Assembly: GCA_009885275.1 (NCBI GenBank) | Contig: VFKY01000297.1 | Location: 1 to 15,926, forward strand | Length of the DNA: 15,926 nucleotides | Direction: 5' to 3' | Source: Verrucomicrobiota bacterium | Lineage (GTDB): Bacteria; Verrucomicrobiota; Verrucomicrobiia; Verrucomicrobiales; Verrucomicrobiaceae | Part shown: positions 1 through 8,002 of the stretch, piece after piece | Layout of the letters: every line of letters begins with the position of its first letter | How positions within the stretch are numbered: position 1 is the first letter of the stretch | Notes under the pieces: generated by a model | The model's database searches: none | Seen by the model: only the letters and a program-made list of their open reading frames with translations | Told to the model about the DNA's origin: nothing | Position numbers and translations under genes: made by a program

Positions 1-276
1 AAGACCGGTCAGCGCTTCATAAACGGCTCCGGAGTCGGGCACGAAGCCGAGAAGACGTTTCGCGGCAATGGGATCAGCGACCACATCCACACCACAGATC
101 AACGCTGTTCCGGCATCAGGTTTCAACATGCCCGTAAGCATCTTGAGCGTAGTGGTTTTCCCCGCACCGTTGGGCCCTAGTAGGCCAACGATCATGCCCG
201 ATGGCACATCTAGCGTGAGTCCGTCCACGGCTTTTTGTGTGCCGTAGTATTTGGTGAGGCCCTGAATGGAAATCAT
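1..276 (-). CDS. ABC transporter ATP-binding protein, N-terminal part (cut by window edge)
   Basis: This is the nucleotide-binding subunit of an ABC transporter, expected to hydrolyse ATP on the cytoplasmic face of the inner membrane and drive a partner permease. The 92 codons in the window start MISIQGLTKYYG, the usual beginning of this family, followed by a Walker A motif at residues 34-42 (GPNGAGKTT). The Q-loop region reads LGFVPDSGAVYEALTG, with Asp where many relatives have Gln; this variant is common in ATPases of ABC-2 type exporters. The signature motif, Walker B and H-loop lie beyond base 1. The ATG at 274-276 is the natural start because the family begins directly there. It is divergent from the isomerase-like gene at 416. 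The substrate cannot be told from this fragment. Confidence 0.93.
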   Translation of the reverse strand, partial: MISIQGLTKYYGTQKAVDGLTLDVPSGMIVGLLGPNGAGKTTTLKMLTGMLKPDAGTALICGVDVVADPIAAKRLLGFVPDSGAVYEALTGL

Positions 277-415
277 GGAATGAGCAGTCTAGGGAGTCCC
301 TGATGCAAGCGTCAATACCCCATCATGGATTATCTATTCTTTTGACGTGATTTTTTCTACCACCTCTTTACACTCGCCGCTCAGAAATTCTCAATTTAAA
401 TCAAACTCAGACAAT

Positions 416-1444
416 ATGGCTCATACCTATCCAAAATTACACAATGCCATGTGGCCCGGCCTCGTTGGCAAGGGCGACGGACCTGATCAAGAACCACCGA
501 TCAGTCTTGAACGCATGCTCGAACTCACTGCTCAAGCAGAGGTGAACGGACAAAAATTCGAGGGAGTAGACTACTTCCTCTTTCATCCGCATACAAATCC
601 TGAGGCGAGTGAAGATGAGCTAAAGGGCATTGCTGACCTTATTGCCAGCAAGGGCTTCAGTGTAGGATCTCTTGTGGCTCCAGTTTGGCAGGGCACTGTT
701 GGGGACTCCGCGATGGGAGACGATGTCGCGCAAGAAAAGTTCCTAAGTGCGGTGAAGATGGCCTGTCGTATTGCGGGTATTTTTAACAAGCACGGCGTGC
801 GTAAGGGGGGAGTCATTCGCGTTGATTCCGCTGAGTTCGGTATTGCAAAATGGCGTGAGAACCCCAAGGCAAACACCTCACGTATTGCGGACACTTTCAA
901 GAAAGCGGCAAAAATTGCAGCCGATCATGGGGAACGTCTTGCCGCAGAAGGTGAAATCTGTTGGGCTGGCATGCACTCTTGGAAGGATATGCTGGATGTA
1001 TTGGAAGAAGTAGGGATGCCGGAGTCATTTGGCTTTCAAGCGGATCTGGCCCATACATACCTATATCTTTTAGGCTACAATGCCCCTGAGCATGGTCTTC
1101 TTAAAGATGGTTACAGCGATGCTGAGTTCTGGGCTGCTTACGAACAAATGACGGACAAGCTGCGTCCATGGACCATTGATTTCCATGTCGCTCAGAATGA
1201 CGGCACGGTTCATGGAGCAGGCGCTCATGACAAAACAGGCAAGCATTGTCAAGCTGACGATCCGAATGGTAAGCTCGACATCACCAAGTGCGCTGGCTAT
1301 TGGCTCAAAGACGCTGCCAGCCGTGGCATCCAGCACATTTGCTGGGATGGTTGCATGTTCCCTAACGCCGTGTTGGAGAAGCCTGAAACCTGGAACACCA
1401 TCCTTGCCTCCATGATCAAGGTGCGCGATGCGCATGGTTGGTAA
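416..1444 (+). CDS. Sugar phosphate isomerase/epimerase-like TIM-barrel protein (xylose isomerase-like family)
   Basis: A 342-residue protein of the xylose isomerase-like TIM-barrel superfamily (AP endonuclease 2 fold). These soluble cytoplasmic enzymes interconvert sugars or inositols using a bound divalent metal. Possible metal ligands are visible at E178 or E180 (AAEGEICW), D210 (FQADLAHTY), H257 (DFHVAQNDG) and D311 (CWDGCMF), the order expected for the barrel. The [13 protein letters not shown] stretch around 266-278 is rich in His and may add to the site. The frame is open further upstream to a GTG at 347, but the ATG at 416 gives a normal start; the 23 extra residues are Ser/Asn-rich and unlike the family. 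It stands alone and is followed by a strong terminator. The exact substrate is not recognisable. Confidence 0.85.
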   Translation: MAHTYPKLHNAMWPGLVGKGDGPDQEPPISLERMLELTAQAEVNGQKFEGVDYFLFHPHTNPEASEDELKGIADLIASKGFSVGSLVAPVWQGTVGDSAMGDDVAQEKFLSAVKMACRIAGIFNKHGVRKGGVIRVDSAEFGIAKWRENPKANTSRIADTFKKAAKIAADHGERLAAEGEICWAGMHSWKDMLDVLEEVGMPESFGFQADLAHTYLYLLGYNAPEHGLLKDGYSDAEFWAAYEQMTDKLRPWTIDFHVAQNDGTVHGAGAHDKTGKHCQADDPNGKLDITKCAGYWLKDAASRGIQHICWDGCMFPNAVLEKPETWNTILASMIKVRDAHGW

Positions 1445-1458
1445 TAGAGTTCTCTAGC

Positions 1459-1478
1459 GAGGAAGGTATACTTTCCTC
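1459..1478. other. Stem-loop just upstream of the terminator
   Basis: An inverted repeat pairs 1459-1466 with 1471-1478 (eight pairs, one of them G-T) around a TATA loop. There is no T-run directly after it on either strand, so it is not itself a typical terminator. It sits 9 bases before the terminator stem and may protect the mRNA 3' end or form a tandem hairpin with it. Confidence 0.45.
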
Positions 1479-1482
1479 AATC

Positions 1483-1518
1483 AAAAAGCCTCATCGCCAT
1501 GTGCGATGAGGCTTTTTT
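1483..1518. terminator. Bidirectional intrinsic terminator
   Basis: A perfect 10-bp stem (1488-1497 with 1503-1512) encloses the loop CATGT. It is flanked by five A on the left (1483-1487) and six T on the right (1513-1518). Read on the plus strand it terminates the isomerase-like gene; read on the minus strand the A-run becomes a U-run and it terminates the Prc protease gene, whose stop codon is about 40 bases away. The A and T runs extend the stem further. Confidence 0.93.
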
Positions 1519-1559
1519 ATGCAATCGATTGATCACTGCACTGTTGTTAAAATGGAGAA

Positions 1560-3935
1560 CTAAGAACCTGCGGGCTTTTTAGGTTCACCAGTGTTAGCGG
1601 TCTGTGGTTGGTGGCCGGATAGTTCAATGAGGTCAGTTAAAATGTTCAGCGTTTCTAACTTCACGGGTTCAATGCCGTAGGGGAATTGATTGCTGAGTTC
1701 AGCGCTTGTGTCATCATCATCTGAACTCACTGCGGCGGTTCTCATGCCGGAAGTTTGTTCCTTAGTAAAGGTGGATTCTTTAACCAACTGCGGTGAGTCA
1801 ACATTGTCGAGTGTGAGTCGAAATTGGGTGTAGCCTTCCTTACTTAGTTCTGCGGTTTGTTTTACTCGATTTTTACGCTCATCCTTGCGTGCATCGAATC
1901 GAACTTTATTATCATCGATCTCCTTTTGACGTTCCTTTTCATTGAGGCTGACTGTATTCTTGTCGATGCGTTCTTTGAAGCGCTTTGTATCCTCTAGGAT
2001 GTATTGGAATTCAGGATTGGTTTCCATACGGCTTTTGACGCGTGAGCTCAACTCGCTTAATGGGAGAGGGGTTACGGTCGCATAAGTGAAGGTACGTGGA
2101 GGAATAGTGTCATAGGGGAGGGCGTTGGGTAACGCGTCTTCACCAATCTCCATAACATCGCGAACAGAAGGTAAAATGATTTCAGGAACGACGCCCTTAA
2201 GTTGAGTGGAGCCACCAGCGATTCGGTAGAATTTTTGAATGGTTACCTTGAGTGCCCCAGCACGTGATTTGTCACTGAAGAAGGGCATGTAGCGTTCTAC
2301 GGGCAAAATGGTCTGTACAGTACCCTTACCGAAGGTGGATTTTTCGCCAACGATGATAGCGCGACGATAATCCTGAAGGGCTGCAGCAAAAATTTCACTG
2401 GCTGACGCACTGGCTTTATCAGTAAGAACAATGAGGGGGCCTTCATATACCGCACGTTCATTTTCACAATCGCGCCACGTGATATTATCTTTCCAGTCCT
2501 TCGCTTGCACAACGGGACCCTTAGGGACAAAGAGACCGGTGAGCTTGATGGCTTCTTCAAGTGAACCGCCGCCATCACTCCGGAGATCGATCACGAGCCC
2601 TTCAATTTTTTCGGCCATCAGTCTTTTGAGTAAGCGGGCGACATCGGCAGTACAGCTTACTTTTCCATCTTCCATATCTGCGTAGAAAGAAGGCAGGGTA
2701 ATCCAGCCTAGCTTGCTGCTTTTTCCGTTTACGGGTGGTGTAAGAAGCAATTCAGCGTTGGCGAGCTTTTCCTTCAAGTCCACATTGCCACGCACAATGG
2801 AAATAATCTTAATTTCTGAAGGATCATCAGCTGAGGCGGGATTTACTTTCATACGTACGACGCTTCCGGCTTTGCCGCGGATCATCTCGACAATTTTTTG
2901 GAGCTTCATGTATTTGGTATCAACCCAATCACTATCACTGCCACTGCCTTCACCCTGACTGACGGACAAAATCTTGTCTCCCACCTTAAGTTCACTTTGT
3001 TTGTCAGCGGGGCCACCAACGACAATTCCCTGAATTTCAGCAACATTATCTTTGGTGCTGAGAAGGGCGCCAATACCTACGAGAGAATGATTCATTTGAA
3101 TCTTGAAATTATCCGACTCTTGCTGACTCATGTATTCCGTATGAGGGTCGTAAGTCGTAGCAAGACAGGATAGGAAGTAATTCACGATATCCTCCTGATC
3201 GTTCTCAGCTAATTGCTCCAAAAGACGTTCATAACGTTTTGAAACCCGTTTTTCCGGTGGGTCTTCCGCTTCTTCAGGCTTAGCAGGTTTTACGGCAACT
3301 TTGGCCTCAATTTTCTCATCAGGCTTTGCGGCGGCATCAGTTTTTGGAGCATCTGGTTTTACTTCAGAAGCTTTTTTGGCTTTTGCTTCCGCCTTCTTTT
3401 TCTGAGATTCGGCACGCGCCTTGTCTGAGAGGTATTCTGCTAGTAGATCACCTTCGATAAGATCACTCCACAGCTTGTCTGCGGCCGCTTCATCTTTAGG
3501 CCAAGGGGCTTTTTCCCGTTTGATATCTAGGCTTCGAGTAGAATCAAAGGTGAATTTTTTTGTCTCCAGTGTTTTCTTGGCAAAAGCGACGTGTTGTTTT
3601 ACCCGTTCTTCATATTTGTAATAGATATCAAGTGCCGGACTGATGTTCCTAGTGAGCACATGCTCGTCTAGACTGGTTTCGTATTCGGCCTTAAATTTAT
3701 CCACATCTTGTTGAGTGAAGTAAATGTGGCTGTAATCCAGAAAGTTCAGGTAACTATCGAGCAGCTTTTTGGAAACTTTATCATCAAACTCCTGTCGCGC
3801 GTAATGCTGGTTTTGAAGCATGTAAGCCACATGCATGGCGACCTGACCGAAGTTGGTTTCAGCAGGTGATGGGGTGGCTGCCGTCAGTGATAATAGTATC
3901 GCAGCAGAGAGGAATCGCGATGTAGCCTTGCGCAT
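1560..3935 (-). CDS. prc: Carboxy-terminal processing (tail-specific) protease, Prc type, peptidase family S41
   Basis: A 791-residue exported serine protease of the Prc/Tsp group, which cleaves periplasmic proteins from their C-termini and in E. coli trims cell-wall enzymes and misfolded proteins. A signal peptide is visible at residues 1-25 (hydrophobic core AAILLSLTAA, cleavage near PAE). The order is: N-terminal helical region (about 28-170), Lys/Ala/Glu/Pro-rich linker (about 171-232), RYERLLEQL segment leading to DPHTEYMS, PDZ domain (about 275-385), protease core, and a charged C-terminal region resembling the Prc-specific C-terminal domain (about 620-780). The Ser/Lys catalytic dyad is S511 in ASASASEIF and K537 in TFGKGTVQ, by match to S430/K455 of E. 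coli Prc. It is longer than E. coli Prc (682 residues), partly because of the linker. The ATG at 3933-3935 directly begins the signal peptide. Confidence 0.95.
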   Translation of the reverse strand: MRKATSRFLSAAILLSLTAATPSPAETNFGQVAMHVAYMLQNQHYARQEFDDKVSKKLLDSYLNFLDYSHIYFTQQDVDKFKAEYETSLDEHVLTRNISPALDIYYKYEERVKQHVAFAKKTLETKKFTFDSTRSLDIKREKAPWPKDEAAADKLWSDLIEGDLLAEYLSDKARAESQKKKAEAKAKKASEVKPDAPKTDAAAKPDEKIEAKVAVKPAKPEEAEDPPEKRVSKRYERLLEQLAENDQEDIVNYFLSCLATTYDPHTEYMSQQESDNFKIQMNHSLVGIGALLSTKDNVAEIQGIVVGGPADKQSELKVGDKILSVSQGEGSGSDSDWVDTKYMKLQKIVEMIRGKAGSVVRMKVNPASADDPSEIKIISIVRGNVDLKEKLANAELLLTPPVNGKSSKLGWITLPSFYADMEDGKVSCTADVARLLKRLMAEKIEGLVIDLRSDGGGSLEEAIKLTGLFVPKGPVVQAKDWKDNITWRDCENERAVYEGPLIVLTDKASASASEIFAAALQDYRRAIIVGEKSTFGKGTVQTILPVERYMPFFSDKSRAGALKVTIQKFYRIAGGSTQLKGVVPEIILPSVRDVMEIGEDALPNALPYDTIPPRTFTYATVTPLPLSELSSRVKSRMETNPEFQYILEDTKRFKERIDKNTVSLNEKERQKEIDDNKVRFDARKDERKNRVKQTAELSKEGYTQFRLTLDNVDSPQLVKESTFTKEQTSGMRTAAVSSDDDDTSAELSNQFPYGIEPVKLETLNILTDLIELSGHQPQTANTGEPKKPAGS

Positions 3936-3961
3936 ATGCTTAGAGTAGTTGAAATATAAAC

Positions 3962-3991
3962 GAATCTCAGATTCAAATCGTTCGTAGATTC
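3962..3991. promoter_or_regulatory. Inverted repeat in the prc / hydrolase divergent promoter region
   Basis: GAATCT-C-AGATTC (3962-3974) is a perfect 6-bp dyad with a one-base centre, and a third AGATTC lies at 3986-3991. It falls in the 97-base gap between the divergent starts of prc (3935) and the metallo-hydrolase (4033), where an operator would be expected. No convincing -35/-10 pair could be fixed around it, so the role is a guess. Confidence 0.3.
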
Positions 3992-4032
3992 TCGCTTTTT
4001 TGCATTTAAATGTCCAACGCTTTCCCGCTCAA

Positions 4033-4662
4033 ATGGCCTCTATATCTCAAATTTCATGTTATACAGGCGGAATTGCCGAAACGAATGGCTACTTGGTGGA
4101 GACAACAGAGGGTAATTTCGTGGTAGATGCACCGGAAGGCATGGCTGACTGGCTTCGCAATAATGGCAAAAAAGTGTCTGCGGTTCTGCTGACTCACCAG
4201 CACTTTGATCACGTCCTGGATGCTGCTGCTATTCAAAAGGAGCATGGTGCTAAAATTTATGCGCACTCACCCTTTTCACGTGAGCTGACTCTCGAGTTCC
4301 TCATGGGCTTTGTCAGCGGAACAAGTTTTCAAGTTCAGGAGTTTCAGGTAGATGAACTGCTTGCTGGCAAAGACACACTTGAGCTGATGGGGTTGACCTG
4401 GCAAACCGCATCTATTCCAGGACACTCCGTCGATAGTATTGCATTTTATCAAACAGGGAAAAATCTCCTATTCGGCGGTGATGTTCTATTTCAAGGAAGC
4501 ATTGGACGCACTGACTTCCCTAATGGCAGTCAAACTCTCTTGCTGCAAGGGATTGCGCGACACATGATGACTCTTCCCGATGAAACACATGTCTTGTCGG
4601 GGCATGGTCCCGCTACCACGATAGGAAACGAGCGTCTCAATAACGCGTATCTGGAAGGCTAA
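4033..4662 (+). CDS. Metallo-beta-lactamase-fold hydrolase, glyoxalase II-like
   Basis: A 209-residue soluble hydrolase with the full metal-binding set of the metallo-beta-lactamase fold: H55-x-H57-x-D59-H60 (THQHFDH), H131 (PGHS), D150 (FGGD) and H191 (SGHGP). The closing segments FQGSIGRTDFP and SGHGPATTIGNER are typical of the short glyoxalase II-like group, which usually hydrolyses thioesters or related esters. It lacks the C-terminal helical substrate domain of classical hydroxyacylglutathione hydrolase, so glutathione thioesters are not assured. The ATG at 4033 is preferred; the frame runs up to a TTG at 4000 but the 11 added residues look non-conserved. It ends 5 bases before the stop of the convergent halogenase-like gene. 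Confidence 0.92.
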   Translation: MASISQISCYTGGIAETNGYLVETTEGNFVVDAPEGMADWLRNNGKKVSAVLLTHQHFDHVLDAAAIQKEHGAKIYAHSPFSRELTLEFLMGFVSGTSFQVQEFQVDELLAGKDTLELMGLTWQTASIPGHSVDSIAFYQTGKNLLFGGDVLFQGSIGRTDFPNGSQTLLLQGIARHMMTLPDETHVLSGHGPATTIGNERLNNAYLEG

Positions 4663-4667
4663 AGTTA

Positions 4668-5957
4668 CTAAACTCCCGCCAGAGTGGGGGGCACTTGTTC
4701 TTGATTGCGGGCGCCCGTCTTCCCGTAATCGATTTCCACAGGCAGGGTCGCAATGTTACTGATGGCGTCAAAGAGGTTTTGAAATTTTTGCTTCATATCG
4801 CCTATGAGACAATCCGTGAGGTTGCCTCTGACTTCTGGATTGGATTTAATCAGCTTACCGAAGCTGAAATTATCATCGTAAAATGCATAGACGATTTTAC
4901 GCATGGTCTCGATATGGCTGCATAATTCGGTGCCATATGCATCGAACTGATCTGCCGTGAAAACGCCTTTTTTTAAGGCTTGATCGACTGCTTCGGCCAC
5001 CATTTCACCGCTTTTCAAAGCGAGAAAAACACCACTGGAGAAGACGGGGTCAAGAAACGCAAAAGCATCACCAGCCAGCACAATGCCATCTGCAGCACAG
5101 TGTTTGGAGCGATAGGAGAACTCACCCGTCACCCAATATTCACCTAGGGATTCACCAATGCTGAGATGGTCCTGAATCCAAGCATTGTTTTGGATCTCAC
5201 GGTTGAAGATCGTCCCGATGTCTCGGGTGTCGCGGTAAAGATAATCACGCTCGGCAACGATGCCGACACTGACGATGTCATTCGTGAGTGGAATATACCA
5301 GAACCAGCCTTTCCCTGGAAGGTAAGCGACGGTCGTCGAGCCGGCATCAAGCCCGGTGTCACGCTTTGCGCCTTTCCAATAGGTCCAAACAGCGATCTTG
5401 TTGAGCTCAGGGTCGCGCATTTTCCATTGATTTTTTGATAGCCAGAAGGAATCCCGCCCTGTGCAATCGACTGTGATCGGGGCATGAAAGCATGCTTCAT
5501 CTCCTTCCGCATTTTCCGCACAGACTCCAATTACACCGCCGGTTTCATCGTGCAGCGTGCGCAGAACTTTGGTCTCATCTATGGCAACGACGCCCTTACT
5601 GATGGCATTTTTCCAGAGCATTTCATCAAAACGGGAGCGCTCTACCTGCCATGAATAAGAGGAAGGATGATCGTTGTGCTGGAAGAAATAGAAGGGCCGT
5701 GATTGTTGTCCGTCTTGATTAACAAATTGCACGCTGAGTTTTTGTACAAACCCGAGACGTTGCATTTCTGGCAGCACTCCCAAACGTTCCAGTGAGTACC
5801 AACAAAATGGCATCAACGATTCTCCAATGTGGTAGCGTGGGACTTTGCTTTTTTCTAATAGCAGAACACGATGCCCCTTCTCCGTGAGCAAGGTTGCAGT
5901 GGCACAGCCTGCGGGACCGCCGCCGATGACGATAGTGTCGTAATGATTCGATGACAT
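4668..5957 (-). CDS. Flavin-dependent halogenase-like FAD oxidoreductase
   Basis: A 429-residue flavoprotein, last gene of the four-gene block. Residues 12-17 (GGGPAG) form the FAD dinucleotide-binding turn and E35 of LLLEKS is the likely ribose-binding acid. RYHIGESLMP follows at 41-50 and AGDAF near 295 is the second FAD motif. Two signatures described for FADH2-dependent halogenases are present: W-x-W-x-I-P at 218-223 (WFWYIP) and F-x-x-P-x-x-S-x-G at 301-309 (FLDPVFSSG). K73 in GFVQK falls where I would expect the catalytic lysine of phenol and pyrrole halogenases. The protein may therefore halogenate an aromatic compound with a partner flavin reductase, but the same fold includes geranylgeranyl reductase-like and hydroxylating relatives. 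I chose the ATG at 5957; a TTG at 5966 has an AGAGG ten bases ahead and would add three residues. Confidence 0.85.
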   Translation of the reverse strand: MSSNHYDTIVIGGGPAGCATATLLTEKGHRVLLLEKSKVPRYHIGESLMPFCWYSLERLGVLPEMQRLGFVQKLSVQFVNQDGQQSRPFYFFQHNDHPSSYSWQVERSRFDEMLWKNAISKGVVAIDETKVLRTLHDETGGVIGVCAENAEGDEACFHAPITVDCTGRDSFWLSKNQWKMRDPELNKIAVWTYWKGAKRDTGLDAGSTTVAYLPGKGWFWYIPLTNDIVSVGIVAERDYLYRDTRDIGTIFNREIQNNAWIQDHLSIGESLGEYWVTGEFSYRSKHCAADGIVLAGDAFAFLDPVFSSGVFLALKSGEMVAEAVDQALKKGVFTADQFDAYGTELCSHIETMRKIVYAFYDDNFSFGKLIKSNPEVRGNLTDCLIGDMKQKFQNLFDAISNIATLPVEIDYGKTGARNQEQVPPTLAGV

Positions 5958-5996
5958 AGGATTCAACGTAAATACGCCTCTGATAGCGGTCTCGCG

Positions 5997-6557
5997 CTAA
6001 TTTGCTTTGGGTAACACTTCAACGACTTCGGCCAGTGGTGCCCCATTGCTGTGTCGGAGTTCGTTGCAGCGACCATAAAGTATTTGGCCTTCACTGGCTC
6101 CGAGAAGGTTCGCGAGACGGTGATCAATCTCAATGCGAAAATACCCACTAGGATGGCTGGTGTGAGCGACGGAATGGTCCATTAGCAGCCCGCCCAATGG
6201 CTTTTTACATTCAAGAATGTCCAGACGCGCTTGTTCGCTAAAGCCTTCCAAATGAATGCCGATAGCTCCAAACTCAATAGGGCTCTCATCCGTTTTTTTC
6301 TTCAAGACGGAAGCCCGAACCAGATAGTTTCCAAGTTGGGATTTGGCGTGAACATCCAGAATGATCTCACATCCGTGATGTTCTGCCAGACGCGGAGTCA
6401 TATCACTTTCGTGAACCAATAAGACGCGCTCTGTGTCTGGCATCTCTTCCGCTTGAATGAAGGTTACTTTAGGGCTCTCACTGGCGAGACCATAAAAGAA
6501 ACGAAGCGGTGCGAGAATGTCGGTTCTCGTTGTTTCTTGTTCAATAGTGGGTGGCAT
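5997..6557 (-). CDS. Chorismate lyase-like protein (chorismate to hydroxybenzoate plus pyruvate)
   Basis: A 186-residue protein with the layout of the chorismate pyruvate-lyase fold, closest in style to the Rv2949c/DUF98 branch rather than E. coli UbiC. Visible landmarks are LLVHESDMTPRL (46-57), YLVRASVL with R81 (position of UbiC R76), IEFGAIGIHL (94-103), PLGGLL (120-125), ILYGRCNEL (159-167) and PLAEVVEVLP with E180 (position of UbiC E155). The family cleaves chorismate into 4-hydroxybenzoate and pyruvate in the cytoplasm; the E. coli enzyme feeds ubiquinone and the mycobacterial one phenolic glycolipids. It lies 39 bases upstream of the halogenase-like gene and 42 bases downstream of the radical SAM gene, so it probably supplies an aromatic precursor to that block. 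No Shine-Dalgarno is seen. Which hydroxybenzoate isomer is made cannot be told. Confidence 0.8.
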   Translation of the reverse strand: MPPTIEQETTRTDILAPLRFFYGLASESPKVTFIQAEEMPDTERVLLVHESDMTPRLAEHHGCEIILDVHAKSQLGNYLVRASVLKKKTDESPIEFGAIGIHLEGFSEQARLDILECKKPLGGLLMDHSVAHTSHPSGYFRIEIDHRLANLLGASEGQILYGRCNELRHSNGAPLAEVVEVLPKAN

Positions 6558-6599
6558 GACGGAAGTAAGGGTTGATTATCTTTCGCAGTGAGATGCTGA

Positions 6600-7946
6600 C
6601 TAGGTGTATCTGGCTGAGCGGTGGTGAGGCATGAAAAACTCATGAAGCAATCGGTCGATCTGAAGCAGCCCTTCGCGTGTGAGTTTAATTTCATCATTCC
6701 CGAGCGAGGCAAAGCCCTCATCACGCATCCAACCAAGCTGTGAGGCAAAGCGAGTCATGACATCCTCACCGAACTTATTTTTATAATAGGAAGGCTTCAC
6801 GCTGCCCAGTTTCATTTTGAGAATGAACTCGCGGACAAATCGCTCATCAGGGCTCGTGGCGTATGCCCGAAAGATAGCGCTCTCCCCGCGTTCTATGGTT
6901 TCAATATAAGGCACAATGTCTGCCTGATTTTGCAGATGAATGCCGCCGAGATGTCCGAAGGAGGCAACCCCAATGGGGAGCAAATCTGCCCCATCCCACA
7001 AGGCGTCACGATAGACGAACTTGATCTTGTTCGGGTCTTTGACCACGGTATAGGCACTGGTCACGGTGTAGCCCACTTTTTCAAATTCATCGAAAGCGTA
7101 ACTCACCCATTCACGCTTGGTTTCCCAGTCGGCAACAGGGGCGGTCTCTTTGCCTTCTGTCTGCATTTGTTTGTAAATGCCGGTGTTGTAGGGCACTTCC
7201 ATTTGATAAATGGTCACGCAGTCAGGCTGCATGGTGATGGCCTTTGCAACAGCGGCTCTCCACAACTCCGTGGTGTCGTTCATCATCCCGGCGATGAGGT
7301 CAATATTGATGTGTTCAAAACCAAGACCGCGGGCAAAATTATACGCCCGAGCCACTTCGCCACTGCGGTGAGCCCGACCATTGGATTCTAGAATATGGTC
7401 ATCGAAATGCTCGACACCAAGGCTCAAACGGGTGACTCCGATTTCGCGAAGTGCTTCGAGTTTTTTCTCGTTGAGAGTGCCTGGTTCCGCTTCAAAGGCG
7501 ACCTCTTCCGCTTCATCCCATGGCATGAGTTCTTTCATGCGATTGGTCAGCTCTTGAAGCTGTGGCACACTAAGATAAGAGGGGGTGCCACCGCCAAAGT
7601 AAACGAACTTAGGCTTTCTTCCCGCGAGGTAGGGGCGTTTGGCATAGCGCTCAAACTCCGTAGTTGCGGCATGGATATAGGCGCGAATTTCACTGGCGTT
7701 CTTGTCGGTATAAACGCGGAAGTAGCAGAAGTGACAGCGTTTCCGGCAGAAAGGTATATGCATGTAAACCCCTAGCGGGATGTCATGCGGCGCTGGTGAA
7801 TCGAGTAATTTCTCTACGGCGAATACCTGTTCCTTTTGCCAGAAAGAAAAAGGGGGATAGTTCGCAACAAAGTAATTTCCGGCTTCCGTAACGTGCTTCT
7901 TGGCAATCTTTGCGTCTGTAGAGGGAGTATCTGTAACGGTGGACAT
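6600..7946 (-). CDS. HemW/HemN-like radical SAM enzyme
   Basis: A 448-residue radical S-adenosylmethionine protein. The 4Fe-4S-binding motif is C67-x3-C71-x2-C74 (CRKRCHFC), preceded by YMHIPF as in coproporphyrinogen oxidase relatives. YFGGGTPS (116-123) is the SAM-binding GGE-like segment, EAEPG (152-156) and RLSLGVEHF (173-181) follow, and a HemN-type C-terminal domain spans about 375-440. The residue after the third Cys is Tyr-Phe, so the extra Cys of true HemN (CxxxCxxCxC) is missing; this points to the HemW-like or radical SAM methyltransferase side of the family. N-terminal NYPPFSFW is typical of a less-studied branch. Context next to chorismate lyase-like and halogenase-like genes suggests a role in a secondary aromatic product rather than haem synthesis, but a haem chaperone role cannot be excluded. 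Confidence 0.88.
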   Translation of the reverse strand: MSTVTDTPSTDAKIAKKHVTEAGNYFVANYPPFSFWQKEQVFAVEKLLDSPAPHDIPLGVYMHIPFCRKRCHFCYFRVYTDKNASEIRAYIHAATTEFERYAKRPYLAGRKPKFVYFGGGTPSYLSVPQLQELTNRMKELMPWDEAEEVAFEAEPGTLNEKKLEALREIGVTRLSLGVEHFDDHILESNGRAHRSGEVARAYNFARGLGFEHINIDLIAGMMNDTTELWRAAVAKAITMQPDCVTIYQMEVPYNTGIYKQMQTEGKETAPVADWETKREWVSYAFDEFEKVGYTVTSAYTVVKDPNKIKFVYRDALWDGADLLPIGVASFGHLGGIHLQNQADIVPYIETIERGESAIFRAYATSPDERFVREFILKMKLGSVKPSYYKNKFGEDVMTRFASQLGWMRDEGFASLGNDEIKLTREGLLQIDRLLHEFFMPHHRSARYT

Positions 7947-8002
7947 GGATGATGAAGGGGGATGGGCTGACAGATATGTGGAATGGACTTCGGTTATATT
8001 AC

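Noticed and set aside
291..301. AGGGA-G-TCCCT palindrome in the gap before the isomerase-like gene
   Set aside because: It is only 11 bases, with no second copy nearby and no link to a promoter; likely chance.
347..415. Upstream extension of the isomerase-like gene to a GTG
   Set aside because: The 23 added residues are Ser/Asn-rich and not family-like, and the ATG at 416 gives a normal N-terminus.
4000..4032. TTG start for the metallo-hydrolase
   Set aside because: It adds 11 residues without family support; the ATG at 4033 is better.
6930..7775. Two plus-strand open frames of 153 and 126 codons
   Set aside because: Both are antisense to the radical SAM gene, whose cysteine motif and HemN domain are unmistakable; the plus-strand products have no family character.
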